Shown: one piece after another, positions 17,739 to 26,759 of the stretch | Layout: each line of letters begins with the position of its first letter | Position numbering within the stretch: the stretch's first letter is position 1 | NCBI RefSeq assembly: GCF_016909155.1 | Contig: NZ_JAFBFG010000007.1 | Location: forward strand, 37,982-101,981 | DNA: 64,000 nt | Source of the DNA: Chryseomicrobium aureum | GTDB taxonomy: Bacteria > Bacillota > Bacilli > Bacillales_A > Planococcaceae | Direction: 5' to 3' | Translations under genes and position numbers: made by a program | The notes under the pieces: model-generated | What the model was told of the DNA's origin: nothing | The model's database searches: none | What the model saw: only the letters and a program-made list of their open reading frames with translations

Positions 17739-17766
17739 GAAGCCGAGTTTACAACGACTCGGCTTC
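17739..17766. terminator. Bidirectional terminator
   Basis: GAAGCCGAGT-ttacaacg-ACTCGGCTTC with T run on the plus side. The stop codon of the minus-strand MATE gene (17749) falls inside the hairpin, so it serves both convergent genes. Confidence 0.9.
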
Positions 17767-19125
17767 TTTTTGTTTTTCTGGCACTTTAACGAGCGCATAT
17801 CTTTTCCATGCTTTGCTCTTCCATCTAAACAACATGATCAATCCACGCGTCCATTCATCAATTGCAATCGCAGCCCACACACCCACTAGTCCCCATTCCA
17901 AAGTAAAAACGAAGAAATAACCGAGCGGTAGACTGATACCGATCATTGAAATAGCTCCCATTATTACAGGGAAGCGTGCATCTCCTGCAGCGCGTAACGA
18001 GTTAATGATGACTATATTCAAGGTTCTTCCCGTTTCGAGTGCAAGACCTAACACTAGCACTTGTGCGGCAAGACGAATGACTTCAGGATTGTCCGTGAAA
18101 ATCCCTACAATCGACTCTCGGAAGATGACCACTATGGATACGGCCACAATAGTAAATGTCATCGCGTATTGCACACTCTTCCAAAGTTGACTGTACGCCT
18201 CTTCAGAACGCCCAGCCCCTACAAACCGTCCAACAATAATGGCAGTCCCCATTCCAATAGCTATCGCGAACAAGTACGTGAACATCGAAATGTTGTGCGC
18301 ATATTGCCTCGCCGCAAGTGACTCTGCACCAAGGTACGTAATATAGAAGAGAAATACGATTTGCGCAGCTTGGTACAAAATTTGTTCAAACGCAGCGGGC
18401 AGTCCAATACGAAGAATTTTTCCAATATAGTCTTTTGACCACTGGAAATAGTCTCGCCACATAACGCGAACATCCATCACTTTATAAAATAACCAGAAGA
18501 ACACGAGCATCGCCAAGAAACGACTTCCAATTGAAGAAATCGCTGCCCCTTCAACGCCGAGTTCAGGAAAACCAAATTTCCCAAAAATCAAAACATAGTT
18601 CCCGATAACGTGAATGATGTTCATTCCAAGCGACACATACATCGTCTGTTTCGTCCATCCATGAACACGAATGACGGCCGACAAGGAGTTAATAATGGCT
18701 TGTAAGAAGATGGCTCCACCAACAATCGATAGATAACTCACTGCGTAGTCCAGGACATCTCCTTGCAGGTTCATCGCAACCATCATCGATTTGGCAAAAA
18801 TCAAATAGACGATGCTGAGAATAATTCCGATCACAAGATTGAGTGTGATGGAGAGTGCTGCAACTTTGGAAGCTTCTTTAAAAAGCTTTGATCCAAGGTA
18901 CTGCGCAACGACGATTGAAGCTCCTGCTGCCACTACTTCTAGTAGCAATATCGCTATATGAATATACTGATTAGCCGCTCCTACTCCAGAAACTGCGTCG
19001 TCTGAAAGGGAGCTGAGCATAAAGGTATCCACTATACCCATCAACATGAATAAAAAGACTTCTAAAAAAATCGGCCATGTTAAATGAAAGAGGTTTAAGT
19101 CACCGGTTTGTTTTGTTTTTTTCAT
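17749..19125 (-). CDS. MATE-family multidrug/sodium antiporter
   Basis: A 458-residue polytopic membrane protein of the MATE efflux family with the expected 12 helices in two similar halves. The N-terminal half has LTWPIFLEVFLFMLMGIVDTFML, the standard first helix with the family's P and D. The second half repeats it around RIGLPAAFEQILYQAAQIVF. Typical clients are cationic drugs and dyes, exchanged for Na+ or H+. I take the ATG at 19125 (MKKTKQTGD) with GAAGGA upstream; the longer frame to 19164 lacks support. Repeat element C lies in its upstream region. Confidence 0.9.
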   Translation of the reverse strand: MKKTKQTGDLNLFHLTWPIFLEVFLFMLMGIVDTFMLSSLSDDAVSGVGAANQYIHIAILLLEVVAAGASIVVAQYLGSKLFKEASKVAALSITLNLVIGIILSIVYLIFAKSMMVAMNLQGDVLDYAVSYLSIVGGAIFLQAIINSLSAVIRVHGWTKQTMYVSLGMNIIHVIGNYVLIFGKFGFPELGVEGAAISSIGSRFLAMLVFFWLFYKVMDVRVMWRDYFQWSKDYIGKILRIGLPAAFEQILYQAAQIVFLFYITYLGAESLAARQYAHNISMFTYLFAIAIGMGTAIIVGRFVGAGRSEEAYSQLWKSVQYAMTFTIVAVSIVVIFRESIVGIFTDNPEVIRLAAQVLVLGLALETGRTLNIVIINSLRAAGDARFPVIMGAISMIGISLPLGYFFVFTLEWGLVGVWAAIAIDEWTRGLIMLFRWKSKAWKRYALVKVPEKQKEAESL

Positions 19126-19359
19126 TGTGCGTTCCTTCTTCCTCGCTAAACATTTACTTAGCATAGCAAAATCTCCGGAAAAAGAAAGGGCAATATTTTA
19201 CTATTAGATGTGGAGCCGACTGTTCAGAAATAGTGCGAGATGACAGCGTGGACTGTGAAGTGTTCTATGCTTCATAGACCGCGATGGCATCTTGCGGGAT
19301 TTCTAGGAGGCGCAACTCGATTACGGTTAGATGTATGTGGCGATCAGAAGTTTTGGACT

Positions 19360-19488
19360 GAGCGAGCGTTCATCTACCGAAAGTATGATTTATTCTACTC
19401 AAATCGACTTTTTTTCTACCGAAACTGAAATTTATTCTACCCAAACCACTTTTTATTCTACCGAAGTCATACTATGGAAACCATTTCA
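19360..19488 (+). repeat. Element C: five-unit 21-bp phased repeat, word TCTACCGAA
   Basis: Word positions 19373, 19394, 19415, 19436 and 19457 are exactly 21 bp apart (TCTACCGAA, TCTACTCAA, TCTACCGAA, TCTACCCAA, TCTACCGAA). The core GAGCGAGCGTTC at 19360-19371 ends two bases before the first word. CTATGGAAACCATT follows the last word at 19472. No CTTACTAG palindrome is seen here. The rest of 19126-19556 holds no credible gene. Confidence 0.85.
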
Positions 19489-19520
19489 GCCCCCTCCCCC
19501 TCCCCTCCCTAACCAGCACT

Positions 19521-19550
19521 AAAAAACCACGAGCGCAAAGCCCGTGGTTT
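19521..19550 (-). terminator. Terminator after LysM-3D gene
   Basis: AAACCACG (19524-19531) pairs with CGTGGTTT (19543-19550) and is followed by a T run on the minus strand. Confidence 0.87.
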
Positions 19551-19556
19551 CGAAAA

Positions 19557-20345
19557 TTAATCTAAGATTTTAATTGTAACTGTTTGACGTCCCCAGTTTA
19601 GAGCGCCTTGCTGATCTGGAATGAAGACATCGATTTTGTTACCTTTGATTGCGCCACCAGTATCTCCGGCAATCGCTTCTCCATATCCTTCAACCCATAC
19701 TTTTGAACCTAATGGGATAACAGATGGATCAACCGCGATTACTTTTTGATTTGGGTTCGCACGTAAGTCGATACCTGTTGCTGTTGTACCTGAACATCCT
19801 TCACAGTAAGCTGTGTAAGCTGTTGCTTCAACCGTCATCGTTTGAGCGGCTTCTACTGGAGCAGACTCAACAGGTTGAGACTCTTGTGGTGCTGCCGCTT
19901 GCTCAGTTTGTTCAACTGGCTCAGACTTTGCTTCTTCTACTGGAGCTTGCGCTGCTGGAGCCTGAGCGGCAGGTGCTGCTATATAGTCATTCCCTTCCAC
20001 AACTAACACTTGGTCTGGGAAGATTAAGTCTGAAGTTAAGCCGTTCCATCCTTTAAGGTCGGCCACTGAGATATCATACTGCTGTGCGATTTGGTAGAGC
20101 GTGTCGCCGCTAACCACTTTGTATGTTTCAAGTTCTCCGACTTGTAGTTCTTGATTTGGGAAAATCAAAGTAGAATCTAAGTTGTTCCATTCTTTGATGT
20201 CTCCTACAGATACTTCATTTTGCTGTGCAATGGACCATAATGTGTCCCCGCTTTTAACTGTATATGATTGTTCGGTTGCAGACGCACCGGCTGCGCCAAT
20301 AAATAATCCTGAAATAGCGGTTAGTGCAACGATTTGTTTTTTCAT
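19557..20345 (-). CDS. LysM - 3D domain cell-wall protein, YocH-like
   Basis: A 262-residue secreted protein. It has a signal peptide (residues 1-24), two LysM peptidoglycan-binding repeats (YTVKSGDTLWSIAQQ near 28 and YKVVSGDTLYQIAQQ near 75) and an Ala/Pro/Glu/Gln linker. The C-terminal 3D domain has AYTAYCEGC, then AVDPSVIPLGSKVWVEGYG and GDTGGAIKGNKIDVF, with the three aspartates that name it. The closest characterised relative is B. subtilis YocH, an autolysin-like wall hydrolase under WalKR; a lytic-transglycosylase role is likely. An AAAGGAGG site precedes the ATG, and a WalR-like box lies about 140 bases upstream. Confidence 0.9.
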   Translation of the reverse strand: MKKQIVALTAISGLFIGAAGASATEQSYTVKSGDTLWSIAQQNEVSVGDIKEWNNLDSTLIFPNQELQVGELETYKVVSGDTLYQIAQQYDISVADLKGWNGLTSDLIFPDQVLVVEGNDYIAAPAAQAPAAQAPVEEAKSEPVEQTEQAAAPQESQPVESAPVEAAQTMTVEATAYTAYCEGCSGTTATGIDLRANPNQKVIAVDPSVIPLGSKVWVEGYGEAIAGDTGGAIKGNKIDVFIPDQQGALNWGRQTVTIKILD

Positions 20346-20479
20346 AAGTTAAAATTCCTCCTTTTCACTAACGACCCCTATCGTACCACCTCCACATTGC
20401 AGAACAATGACAGGAAAGTACCACGGGGCTATCAATTACACGTCAGCGAAATCTCAAACATAACAACCACACCACAACT

Positions 20480-20496
20480 ATGACAAACACATAACA
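20480..20496 (-). promoter_or_regulatory. Possible WalR box upstream of the yocH-like gene
   Basis: On the minus strand this reads TGTTAT-GTGTT-TGTCAT. The WalR consensus is two TGTWAH hexamers separated by 5 bases; the second half has one mismatch. The family context (YocH belongs to the WalR regulon) raises an otherwise weak match. Confidence 0.4.
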
Positions 20497-20526
20497 GACA
20501 TGACCCCTCACTAACAATACGCAAAA

Positions 20527-20570
20527 AAACAGCCAGTTGAAGGGTTATCCCTTGCAACTAGCTGTTTTCC
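20527..20570 (-). terminator. Terminator after the alpha-E/transglutaminase gene
   Basis: AACAGCcAGTTGaAGGG-ttat-CCCTTgCAACTaGCTGTT long hairpin with A/T flanks, immediately after the stop at 20579. Confidence 0.87.
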
Positions 20571-20578
20571 ATCATTTC

Positions 20579-22465
20579 TCATTCGGTTTTAGAAAGCAAA
20601 CTGACGGAAACTTTTACATCAATTTTACTAGCTCCACCGCGGTATACACCTTGGACTGGACTCACATCGTTGTAGTCGCGTCCCACACACATACGGATGT
20701 GGTTCTCAAGTGCTTCCACGTTATTCGTTGGATCTAATCCTACCCAACCAATTCCGGGAATCATCACTTCCACCCATGCATGGCTTGCTGCATCACCGAC
20801 AAGTGCAGAGTCTTCACCAACGTACAAGTAGCCACTCACGTAGCGAGCCGGAATTTGTTTCGTTCGTAAAATTCCTAGCATGACGTGCGCCATATCTTGA
20901 CAAACCCCTCCACGAAGTTCAAACGACTCCGAAGCTTTCGTTGAGACGTCTGTAGCATTCGGATCATAATTGAATGTGTCATAAACGTAGCGCATGACTT
21001 CAATGGAATATTGTACAGGATTGGTCATGAGCCCGATTGCTCGGTCGACGCGATCCATTTGTTGTGGCTCAAGATACGTGAAAGAGGTGTTTGCTAAGTA
21101 GCCTGCATAGTGTTCTTGGAACAAGTCGGAATGAAAGATGTCTTTCATTTCTGGAGAATAATCAATTTGTTGGATGAATGGACTTCGCTGAATACTTACA
21201 ATAGAAGTCGATTTGATTTCTAAATGTTGATGTCGTTCAGCAATAAAGAAAGTCTCTACATTGTTCCCCCAAATATCGGTATGCTCTTTCGTCAGCGACA
21301 TTGGTGTGATATCTGTTCTATAGGAAAGAAGTCGCTGGCACTCGTCCGAACGCGGCTTCAAACGAATCGAATTCATACTTTGATCGACGACAGTGTCGTA
21401 GTCAAAGATGTTCGTATGTTCAATTTTGTACTTCATTGCTGTCTTTCTCCTCACTTCTGGTGGCAAGCTTTGTTCTTGGTGTTGTGAGATAGTTGGTGCT
21501 TCAACAGGTTGTGTTAAGTAATAAGTTCTCGAGAAAATTTGACCAATCTGATTACATTTATCTTGGAATTTATTTAAGAAATCAATCGTTTCATCTGTAT
21601 CTAGATCTTGAATTTTCATTTGATTGAATTCCCGACGGAGAGCATCCATCGCCTCGTAAAGTTCCACAGAATAATGCGCAACTTTTGCATTTTCAAGTGC
21701 ATCGACTGCTTCTCGTACATGATCCATACAATAGCGAATCGATCGCGGGAAATCCTGATTTGTAATCAAAAAAGATAAAATCTTCGCCGGCTCCATGCGA
21801 GGCGGGTTTGACTTCAAGTAAGCTTCATACCCATTGACCATACGAAGTGCACTCGACCAATAGTAGTAGTCGCTTGCTTCATATTCTTTTTCTCGGCTTC
21901 TTGTCTGTTCACTTACCACATTTAAAATGCGCGCTGTTTTTTCGGCACGTTCTAACCACTTTCCAATCTTCAACATATAGTATGCCACATCACGGGACAT
22001 TGCTGCTTCAATAATGCCTTGTACCATATAAGACGCTTGCTTTGTCTCATTGAAAAAGTCGCGCATCGTATGAATGGAATAGGCTCTGTCCGGAATTGGA
22101 TTCGCCGACAAGTAAAATTGATTCCAGCACTCGAATAAATCATTGGGAATATAATCGCGGGTGACGCGGGCGTTATCTCTTGCAATACGCGCACAATTAA
22201 GTGCTGAGTTCAAGTTATCTTCCCCATACGTTAAATACGAAATTAAATCTTCGACACGCGTTTTTTCTTCACTTTCTAAACGCTTTAACTCTTCGGCTGT
22301 TGCACATACTTCAAATAGGATATGGTAATCCTCTTCTTGAAAAATATCTTTATTCCCTGCTTCAAGCATTTGCGTTAAATGTACATGCATAATGCGGGAG
22401 TGACTTTCAGACCGTTCGATATTTCGCGCCATCCAATACAGCGCATCCGCTACACGACTAAGCAT
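20579..22465 (-). CDS. Fusion protein: alpha-E (DUF403) domain plus transglutaminase-like domain
   Basis: A 628-residue two-domain protein. Residues 1 to about 320 are an alpha-E helical domain (LSRVADALYWMARNIERSES, SYLTYGEDNLNSALNCARIARDNAR). From about 345 there is a transglutaminase-like N-terminal barrel and a catalytic core. The core has Cys in RGGVCQDMAHV, His in AASHAWVEV and Asp in GLDPTN, so it should be active as a thiol protease or ligase. In most genomes these are separate neighbouring genes. The start at 22465 uses the GGGGGGA site and overlaps the ATP-grasp gene by 8 bases. Published genomic work linked this trio to peptide or amide synthesis; the product is unknown. Confidence 0.88.
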   Translation of the reverse strand: MLSRVADALYWMARNIERSESHSRIMHVHLTQMLEAGNKDIFQEEDYHILFEVCATAEELKRLESEEKTRVEDLISYLTYGEDNLNSALNCARIARDNARVTRDYIPNDLFECWNQFYLSANPIPDRAYSIHTMRDFFNETKQASYMVQGIIEAAMSRDVAYYMLKIGKWLERAEKTARILNVVSEQTRSREKEYEASDYYYWSSALRMVNGYEAYLKSNPPRMEPAKILSFLITNQDFPRSIRYCMDHVREAVDALENAKVAHYSVELYEAMDALRREFNQMKIQDLDTDETIDFLNKFQDKCNQIGQIFSRTYYLTQPVEAPTISQHQEQSLPPEVRRKTAMKYKIEHTNIFDYDTVVDQSMNSIRLKPRSDECQRLLSYRTDITPMSLTKEHTDIWGNNVETFFIAERHQHLEIKSTSIVSIQRSPFIQQIDYSPEMKDIFHSDLFQEHYAGYLANTSFTYLEPQQMDRVDRAIGLMTNPVQYSIEVMRYVYDTFNYDPNATDVSTKASESFELRGGVCQDMAHVMLGILRTKQIPARYVSGYLYVGEDSALVGDAASHAWVEVMIPGIGWVGLDPTNNVEALENHIRMCVGRDYNDVSPVQGVYRGGASKIDVKVSVSLLSKTE

Positions 22466-23909
22466 GTGCAGTCCCCCCATTCTTTAAAATCCAAGTATCT
22501 TTTGCACCGCCGCCTTGAGAGGAATTGACGACAAGTGAACCTTCTTTTAATGCAACCCGGGATAGTCCTCCAGGCAGTACGTGTGTTTCCTTACCACGCA
22601 TGACAAATACACGTAGATCCACGTGACATGGATAAAATTCTTCTCCTTGAAATGCTGGCGCTCTTGAGAGTTGAATTGTCGGTTGTGCAATGTATTGGTG
22701 TGGTGTTTCTTGAATTTTTTGCTTAAAGATTTCAATCAACTCGTCATCTGCTTGAGGTCCAATCAACATATCATACCCTCCGGAAGCCCCTACATTTTTG
22801 ACAACGAGATCTCGGATATTGGCGAGGACCCAATCACGTGTCTCTTGTTCCTCGAGACGGTATGTCTTCACATTGGCGATAATCGGCTCTTCATTCAAAT
22901 AGAACTTGATCATATCTGGAACATAGGAATACATCGCTTTGTCATCTGCAACACCATTACCTATTGCATTTAGTATGGCCACATTGCCTTGTTTGTAGAC
23001 GTCAACAAGTCCACTCACCCCGAGCATCGAATCTTCCCTAAATGCTGCAGGATCTAAGAAGTCATCATCGATTCGTCGATAGATGATATGAATGCGTTCT
23101 AGTCCGCGAATCGTTTTCATATAAACATGACCGTCTTTGACCAACAAGTCGCGCCCTTCTACAAGATGAATGCCCATTTGTTGCGCCAAGAAAACGTGGT
23201 CATAGTAGGCGGAATTATACATTCCAGGGGTCAGCAGGACAGCCGTAGGGTTTTCAATCCCTTCCGGTGCATGGTCAAGCATTGCCTCATGGAGATAAGT
23301 CAATTGATGTTCAAGTGTATGTACCGGCTCATCTGCAAAAAATTCTGGATAGACTTGACGCATGACATACCGGTTTTGATAGACGTATGACATTCCTGAA
23401 GGATTGCGTAAGTTGTCTTCTAACACCATATAATTGCCTTCTGCATCTCGAATTAAATCAATACCTGCTAAGAAAATATGATTATCTAACGGAACACGCA
23501 CACCTTCTGCTTGTACTTTATAGTAATATGCATTCTTTTCAACTAAATCGCGTGGAACGATTCCAGCATCCAATATGCGCCCTTCATGATAGATATCTTT
23601 TAGAAAACAATTTAGCGCTTCTGTGCGTTGCGCCATTCCTGTTTCAATCATCTTCCAGTCATCATTTGGAATGACGATTGGCACAAAGTCAAACGGCATG
23701 GTACGTTCTGTCCCCACATTCTGATGGTAAACCGTAAATGTTATACCCTGACGTAAAAAGGAGAGCTGGGCGAGTTCATGTTTTTCTTTTAGCGTTTCAT
23801 GCTCACTTTCAATTAGTTTCGTATGAAAATTTTTGTAGTGGGGTTTCGGGGAGCACGTGGTATCGAACATTTCATCGAAAAACGGGTGCACTTTGTAGTT
23901 GTCGAACAT
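22458..23909 (-). CDS. Circularly permuted ATP-grasp protein (type 2)
   Basis: A 483-residue member of the CP_ATPgrasp_2 (formerly DUF404/DUF407) family, proposed amide-bond-forming ligases. Recognisable segments are the N-terminal FFDEMFD, FLKDIYHEGRILDAGIVP, GIDLIRDAEGNYMVLEDNLRNPSGMSYV (glutamate-asparagine-rich ATP/Mg site), TPGMYNSAYYDHVFLA and LVVKNVGASGGYDMLIGP. It is always found with alpha-E and often transglutaminase genes, as here. Likely a cytosolic enzyme acting with the alpha-E partner on a peptide or wall-related substrate. It is the first gene of a two-gene operon. Confidence 0.9.
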   Translation of the reverse strand: MFDNYKVHPFFDEMFDTTCSPKPHYKNFHTKLIESEHETLKEKHELAQLSFLRQGITFTVYHQNVGTERTMPFDFVPIVIPNDDWKMIETGMAQRTEALNCFLKDIYHEGRILDAGIVPRDLVEKNAYYYKVQAEGVRVPLDNHIFLAGIDLIRDAEGNYMVLEDNLRNPSGMSYVYQNRYVMRQVYPEFFADEPVHTLEHQLTYLHEAMLDHAPEGIENPTAVLLTPGMYNSAYYDHVFLAQQMGIHLVEGRDLLVKDGHVYMKTIRGLERIHIIYRRIDDDFLDPAAFREDSMLGVSGLVDVYKQGNVAILNAIGNGVADDKAMYSYVPDMIKFYLNEEPIIANVKTYRLEEQETRDWVLANIRDLVVKNVGASGGYDMLIGPQADDELIEIFKQKIQETPHQYIAQPTIQLSRAPAFQGEEFYPCHVDLRVFVMRGKETHVLPGGLSRVALKEGSLVVNSSQGGGAKDTWILKNGGTAHA

Positions 23910-24074
23910 TGTGTCGCCTCCTATCGTCTTAATTTTCTGATTTCTAACATAATACCATACCCTTAAATCGATGTTCCTACTCTAAAAAAAATTCTCTAAT
24001 TTGTTTGAGATTTGTGTAGTTGATAAAAACTAGGGTAGAGATACCATAATAAGTCTATTTAGGGAGGTTTCAAA

Positions 24075-25607
24075 ATGACGAACGATTTTAAAAATGAACC
24101 TAGCTCGTACTGGCTTGATGGCCCTCAAATTCCGGAATTCGCATCACTTGGTGGCTCGATCAAAACTGATATTGTCATTGTTGGTGGAGGAATTGTAGGT
24201 ATCACTGCCGCCTATTTGCTTCGAAATTCCGGTCGATCAGTAACTGTTCTTGAAGGTGGAAGATTGCTGCACGGAACAACAGGCTATACTACGGCTAAAC
24301 TATCCGTACAACATGGTCTTATTTATGACGAATTGATTGGTACATTCTCAGAAGAAGACGCGCGCCAGTACTATGAAGCCAACCGACAAGCAATAGATTG
24401 GGCAAAATCTGTCACCGGTGAATTAGGAATTGATTGCGGATTTGAAACGCGCCCTGCTTATCTATATGCAGAATCTTCTACTGGTGAACAGAAAATTGAA
24501 AAAGAATTTGAAGCCTATGAAAAACTAGGGATTCCAGGAGCATCTTTAACGAAGCAGACCGACCTCCCGTTTCCGATTCGTACGGCACTGAAGCTTGAGG
24601 ATCAATACCAATTCCACCCCGTCTATTTCTTAGCGGCTCTTGTGAAAGAAGCGCAACAGGCCGGTGTGAAATTTTATGAGAATTCGCGCGCCAAGACCGT
24701 TCATATGCCAAGCCAAGTTGAACTTGTGAATGGCTACACGGTCGATGCGCAACAAGTCCTCGTAACGAGCCATTTCCCATTCAACGATTTTGAAGGACTC
24801 TACTTCTCTCGTATGCGTGTTGAGAGAAGTTATGCGATGACATTGCGGGGGAACTTTAATGAAGACATGGGGATGTATATTAATGTGGAGTCTCCAACCC
24901 GGTCGATTCGAACTGTGCTCGATGCTTCTGGTGAGCGTCTCTTACAAATCGGTGGCGAGGGTCACGTATCCGGTCGTCATGAAGAAAGCACACGCAACAA
25001 TTATGCGAAACTGCGTGATTTTGCATCAAGCTACTTTGGCACATCGGAAGTGACACACAACTGGTCGTCACAGGATTTGCTCCCACTTGATCACCTGCCG
25101 TATATCGGCCAGATGGTGACGGGCATGCCACATGTATTCGTAGCCACAGGCTTTTCAAAGTGGGGAATGTCTAATGGCATTGCGGCTGCACATGTCTTAT
25201 CTGATCTCGTTCTCGGAAAAGCCAATCCGTATGAAGACCTGTTCTCCCCTACTCGTACAAAACTGCGACCTAAGGGAATCGGAAGCTTCATCAAAGACAA
25301 TGCAGGTGTTGCAAAAGAATTAATCAAAGGGAAAGTCACAGGTGCAGAAGCGAATCTCGACGAGCTCGGTCTCGACGATGGAAAGCTTGTCCGCGTAGAA
25401 GGCGAAAAACTCGCGGCTTACAAAGACGACAACGGCCACGTGACTTTCTTAAAGCCAGCCTGTACACACATGGGCTGTGACGTCGCCTTTAACCAAGCCG
25501 AACGTTCATGGGACTGCCCATGTCACGGTTCGCGCTTCAGTTACCTCGGGGATGTTATAGAGGGCCCGGCAACTCAGCCACTTGAGCAGGTGCACCCGAA
25601 GATTTAG
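24075..25607 (+). CDS. yhfW: FAD-dependent oxidoreductase with C-terminal Rieske domain (YhfW-like)
   Basis: A 510-residue protein joining two modules. Residues 30 to about 380 form a DAO-type FAD domain (IVIVGGGIVGITAAYLLRNSG dinucleotide fold, then GTTGYTTAKLSVQHG). The last 70 residues are a Rieske [2Fe-2S] domain with CTHMGC and CPCHGS ligands. The order and size match B. subtilis YhfW, whose substrate is not established. The GGGAGG site precedes the ATG by 7 bases. A TTGATA -35-like box lies near 24019. It is monocistronic, bounded by a bidirectional terminator at 25640. Confidence 0.92.
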   Translation: MTNDFKNEPSSYWLDGPQIPEFASLGGSIKTDIVIVGGGIVGITAAYLLRNSGRSVTVLEGGRLLHGTTGYTTAKLSVQHGLIYDELIGTFSEEDARQYYEANRQAIDWAKSVTGELGIDCGFETRPAYLYAESSTGEQKIEKEFEAYEKLGIPGASLTKQTDLPFPIRTALKLEDQYQFHPVYFLAALVKEAQQAGVKFYENSRAKTVHMPSQVELVNGYTVDAQQVLVTSHFPFNDFEGLYFSRMRVERSYAMTLRGNFNEDMGMYINVESPTRSIRTVLDASGERLLQIGGEGHVSGRHEESTRNNYAKLRDFASSYFGTSEVTHNWSSQDLLPLDHLPYIGQMVTGMPHVFVATGFSKWGMSNGIAAAHVLSDLVLGKANPYEDLFSPTRTKLRPKGIGSFIKDNAGVAKELIKGKVTGAEANLDELGLDDGKLVRVEGEKLAAYKDDNGHVTFLKPACTHMGCDVAFNQAERSWDCPCHGSRFSYLGDVIEGPATQPLEQVHPKI

Positions 25608-25639
25608 ATGTGGAGAACGCCACTCAATTGCATAATAAA

Positions 25640-25670
25640 AAAGTGCAGCTCATCGCGAGCTGCACTTTTT
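25640..25670. terminator. Bidirectional terminator
   Basis: AAAGTGCAGCTC-atcgc-GAGCTGCACTTT perfect 12-bp stem, between convergent genes. Confidence 0.92.
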
Positions 25671-26130
25671 AGTTGCGCTTAAAGCCTTCTTCTTTTAAAT
25701 AGAGAATTGCTGCTTCTTGAGACTCGAAGCTATCTTCTAAGTTCAAACCGTGGTAGATGTTCCAAAGATCGTCTTCTTGAACAAGTTTGAGTTCTCCACC
25801 TGTTTTTGAAGTCCAGACTTGGTCCGCTGCTTCTTCATCGTCAGTAGCTTCTTTAGTAGAAAGTAGCGCAATCGAGTAGTTGATCATCTCGCGCAGCTCA
25901 TCTTCTGTCGCTTCACGAATGTTGGCAAGCCCACGCTCGTCCGCTTCGTACGGTCCGCCATCTCCAACGAATACATATCCGTTGCCATTCGGGTGCAATT
26001 GTTGCACAACGATTGTTTTGTCGTATTGGCTGTCTTCAAAGTGGTAGTTGAGACGTTTTAATGAGATCGATTTCTTCTTAAGCTCCGGAAACGTTTCGAT
26101 AATCTGTTGTTTTTGTTCAAATGTAAGCAT
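25669..26130 (-). CDS. Conserved hypothetical protein, 153 residues
   Basis: A soluble acidic protein without signal or membrane segment. It begins MLTFEQKQQIIETFPELKKKSISLKRLNYHFEDS, a helix followed by strands, and includes VVQQLHPNGNGYVFVGDGGPYEAD, which looks like a small alpha/beta domain. The C-terminal part EDLWNIYHGLNLEDSFESQEAAILYLKEEGF may form a separate helical hairpin. I do not recognise a named family. It is preceded by GAAAGAGGT and transcribed away from element D. Both flanks are terminators or repeats, so it is monocistronic. Confidence 0.7.
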   Translation of the reverse strand: MLTFEQKQQIIETFPELKKKSISLKRLNYHFEDSQYDKTIVVQQLHPNGNGYVFVGDGGPYEADERGLANIREATEDELREMINYSIALLSTKEATDDEEAADQVWTSKTGGELKLVQEDDLWNIYHGLNLEDSFESQEAAILYLKEEGFKRN

Positions 26131-26237
26131 GTGGTACCTCTTTCTCCGTATGGAATGTTCGTAGTTTGTAGTATAGCACAGAATCGGGCTTGGAGGGTGT
26201 GCGCCGATGAGGGCTTTCCGGAAGTCGATGGTGGGGT

Positions 26238-26413
26238 GAGCGGGCGTTCATTAGCCATGTTTCTTTGTTTATTGGCCAGTAAACGTATTCCATTAGCCAT
26301 GATTTAACTTTTATTGGCCATAATTACTCTTCCAATGTCCACAAATCGTATTATGGAAACCAATCTTTCTCTCGACCAAGTCCTCAGTGTCTTAAGGTCT
26401 TACTAGTAAGATC
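26238..26413 (+). repeat. Element D: five-unit 21-bp phased repeat, word TTAGCCAT/TTGGCCAT
   Basis: Word positions 26251, 26272, 26293, 26314 and 26335 are exactly 21 bp apart, alternating TTAGCCA and TTGGCCA; the last is degenerate (ATGTCCA). The core GAGCGGGCGTTC at 26238-26249 ends two bases before the first word. The box TTATGGAAACCAAT is at 26351 and CTTAAGGTCTTACTAGTAAG at 26391-26410. It lies between divergent genes and is the inverted partner of element E. Confidence 0.87.
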
Positions 26414-26496
26414 TACCACCATTTCAAAATGTTCTTGCAATTCAAGTTAGTAGCAACTAAAATTGAGAAAAAATACCATAACGTAAGGATGTGAAT

Positions 26497-26739
26497 GTGA
26501 TTTTCCATCTACCACTACTCAGCTCTATTTTCGTATTCACTTTGCAAGCTTATTTTGGTTTGACCTATCGAGTACGTGCAACTGTTGTAACGGCTATTCT
26601 TTTTACAGCGGCTTACTTCGGATTCTTAATCAATCACGAATGGGTCTTCATACAAAATATATTCTTGATTCAGTTCTGGGGTATTGCTCTTGTCACATTC
26701 CTACAGCGTAACTCATGGAAAAGAGTTCCCGAATTTTAA
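26497..26739 (+). CDS. Small two- to three-helix membrane protein, paralogue of 44252-44491
   Basis: An 80-residue protein. Hydrophobic segments near residues 4-22, 27-46 and 50-68 are followed by a basic tail (LQRNSWKRVPEF). The GTG at 26497 is 7 bases after AAGGA; the GTG at 26491 is too close to that site. Side by side with the protein at 44252-44491 it shares the pattern LPL...F-x-T-x-QA-x-F, an arginine after the first helix, a W before the third helix, IQFW/IQMW and a final F-x-R-N-x-W-R/K. No family name is known to me. It forms a two-gene cassette with the NERD gene between elements D and E. Confidence 0.7.
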   Translation: MIFHLPLLSSIFVFTLQAYFGLTYRVRATVVTAILFTAAYFGFLINHEWVFIQNIFLIQFWGIALVTFLQRNSWKRVPEF

Positions 26740-26759
26740 TTTGAACAGGAGGAGTTAGT

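Noticed and set aside
19240..19522. Two short plus-strand frames over element C
   Set aside because: They arise from the repeated TTCTACC words; no ribosome site or sensible protein.
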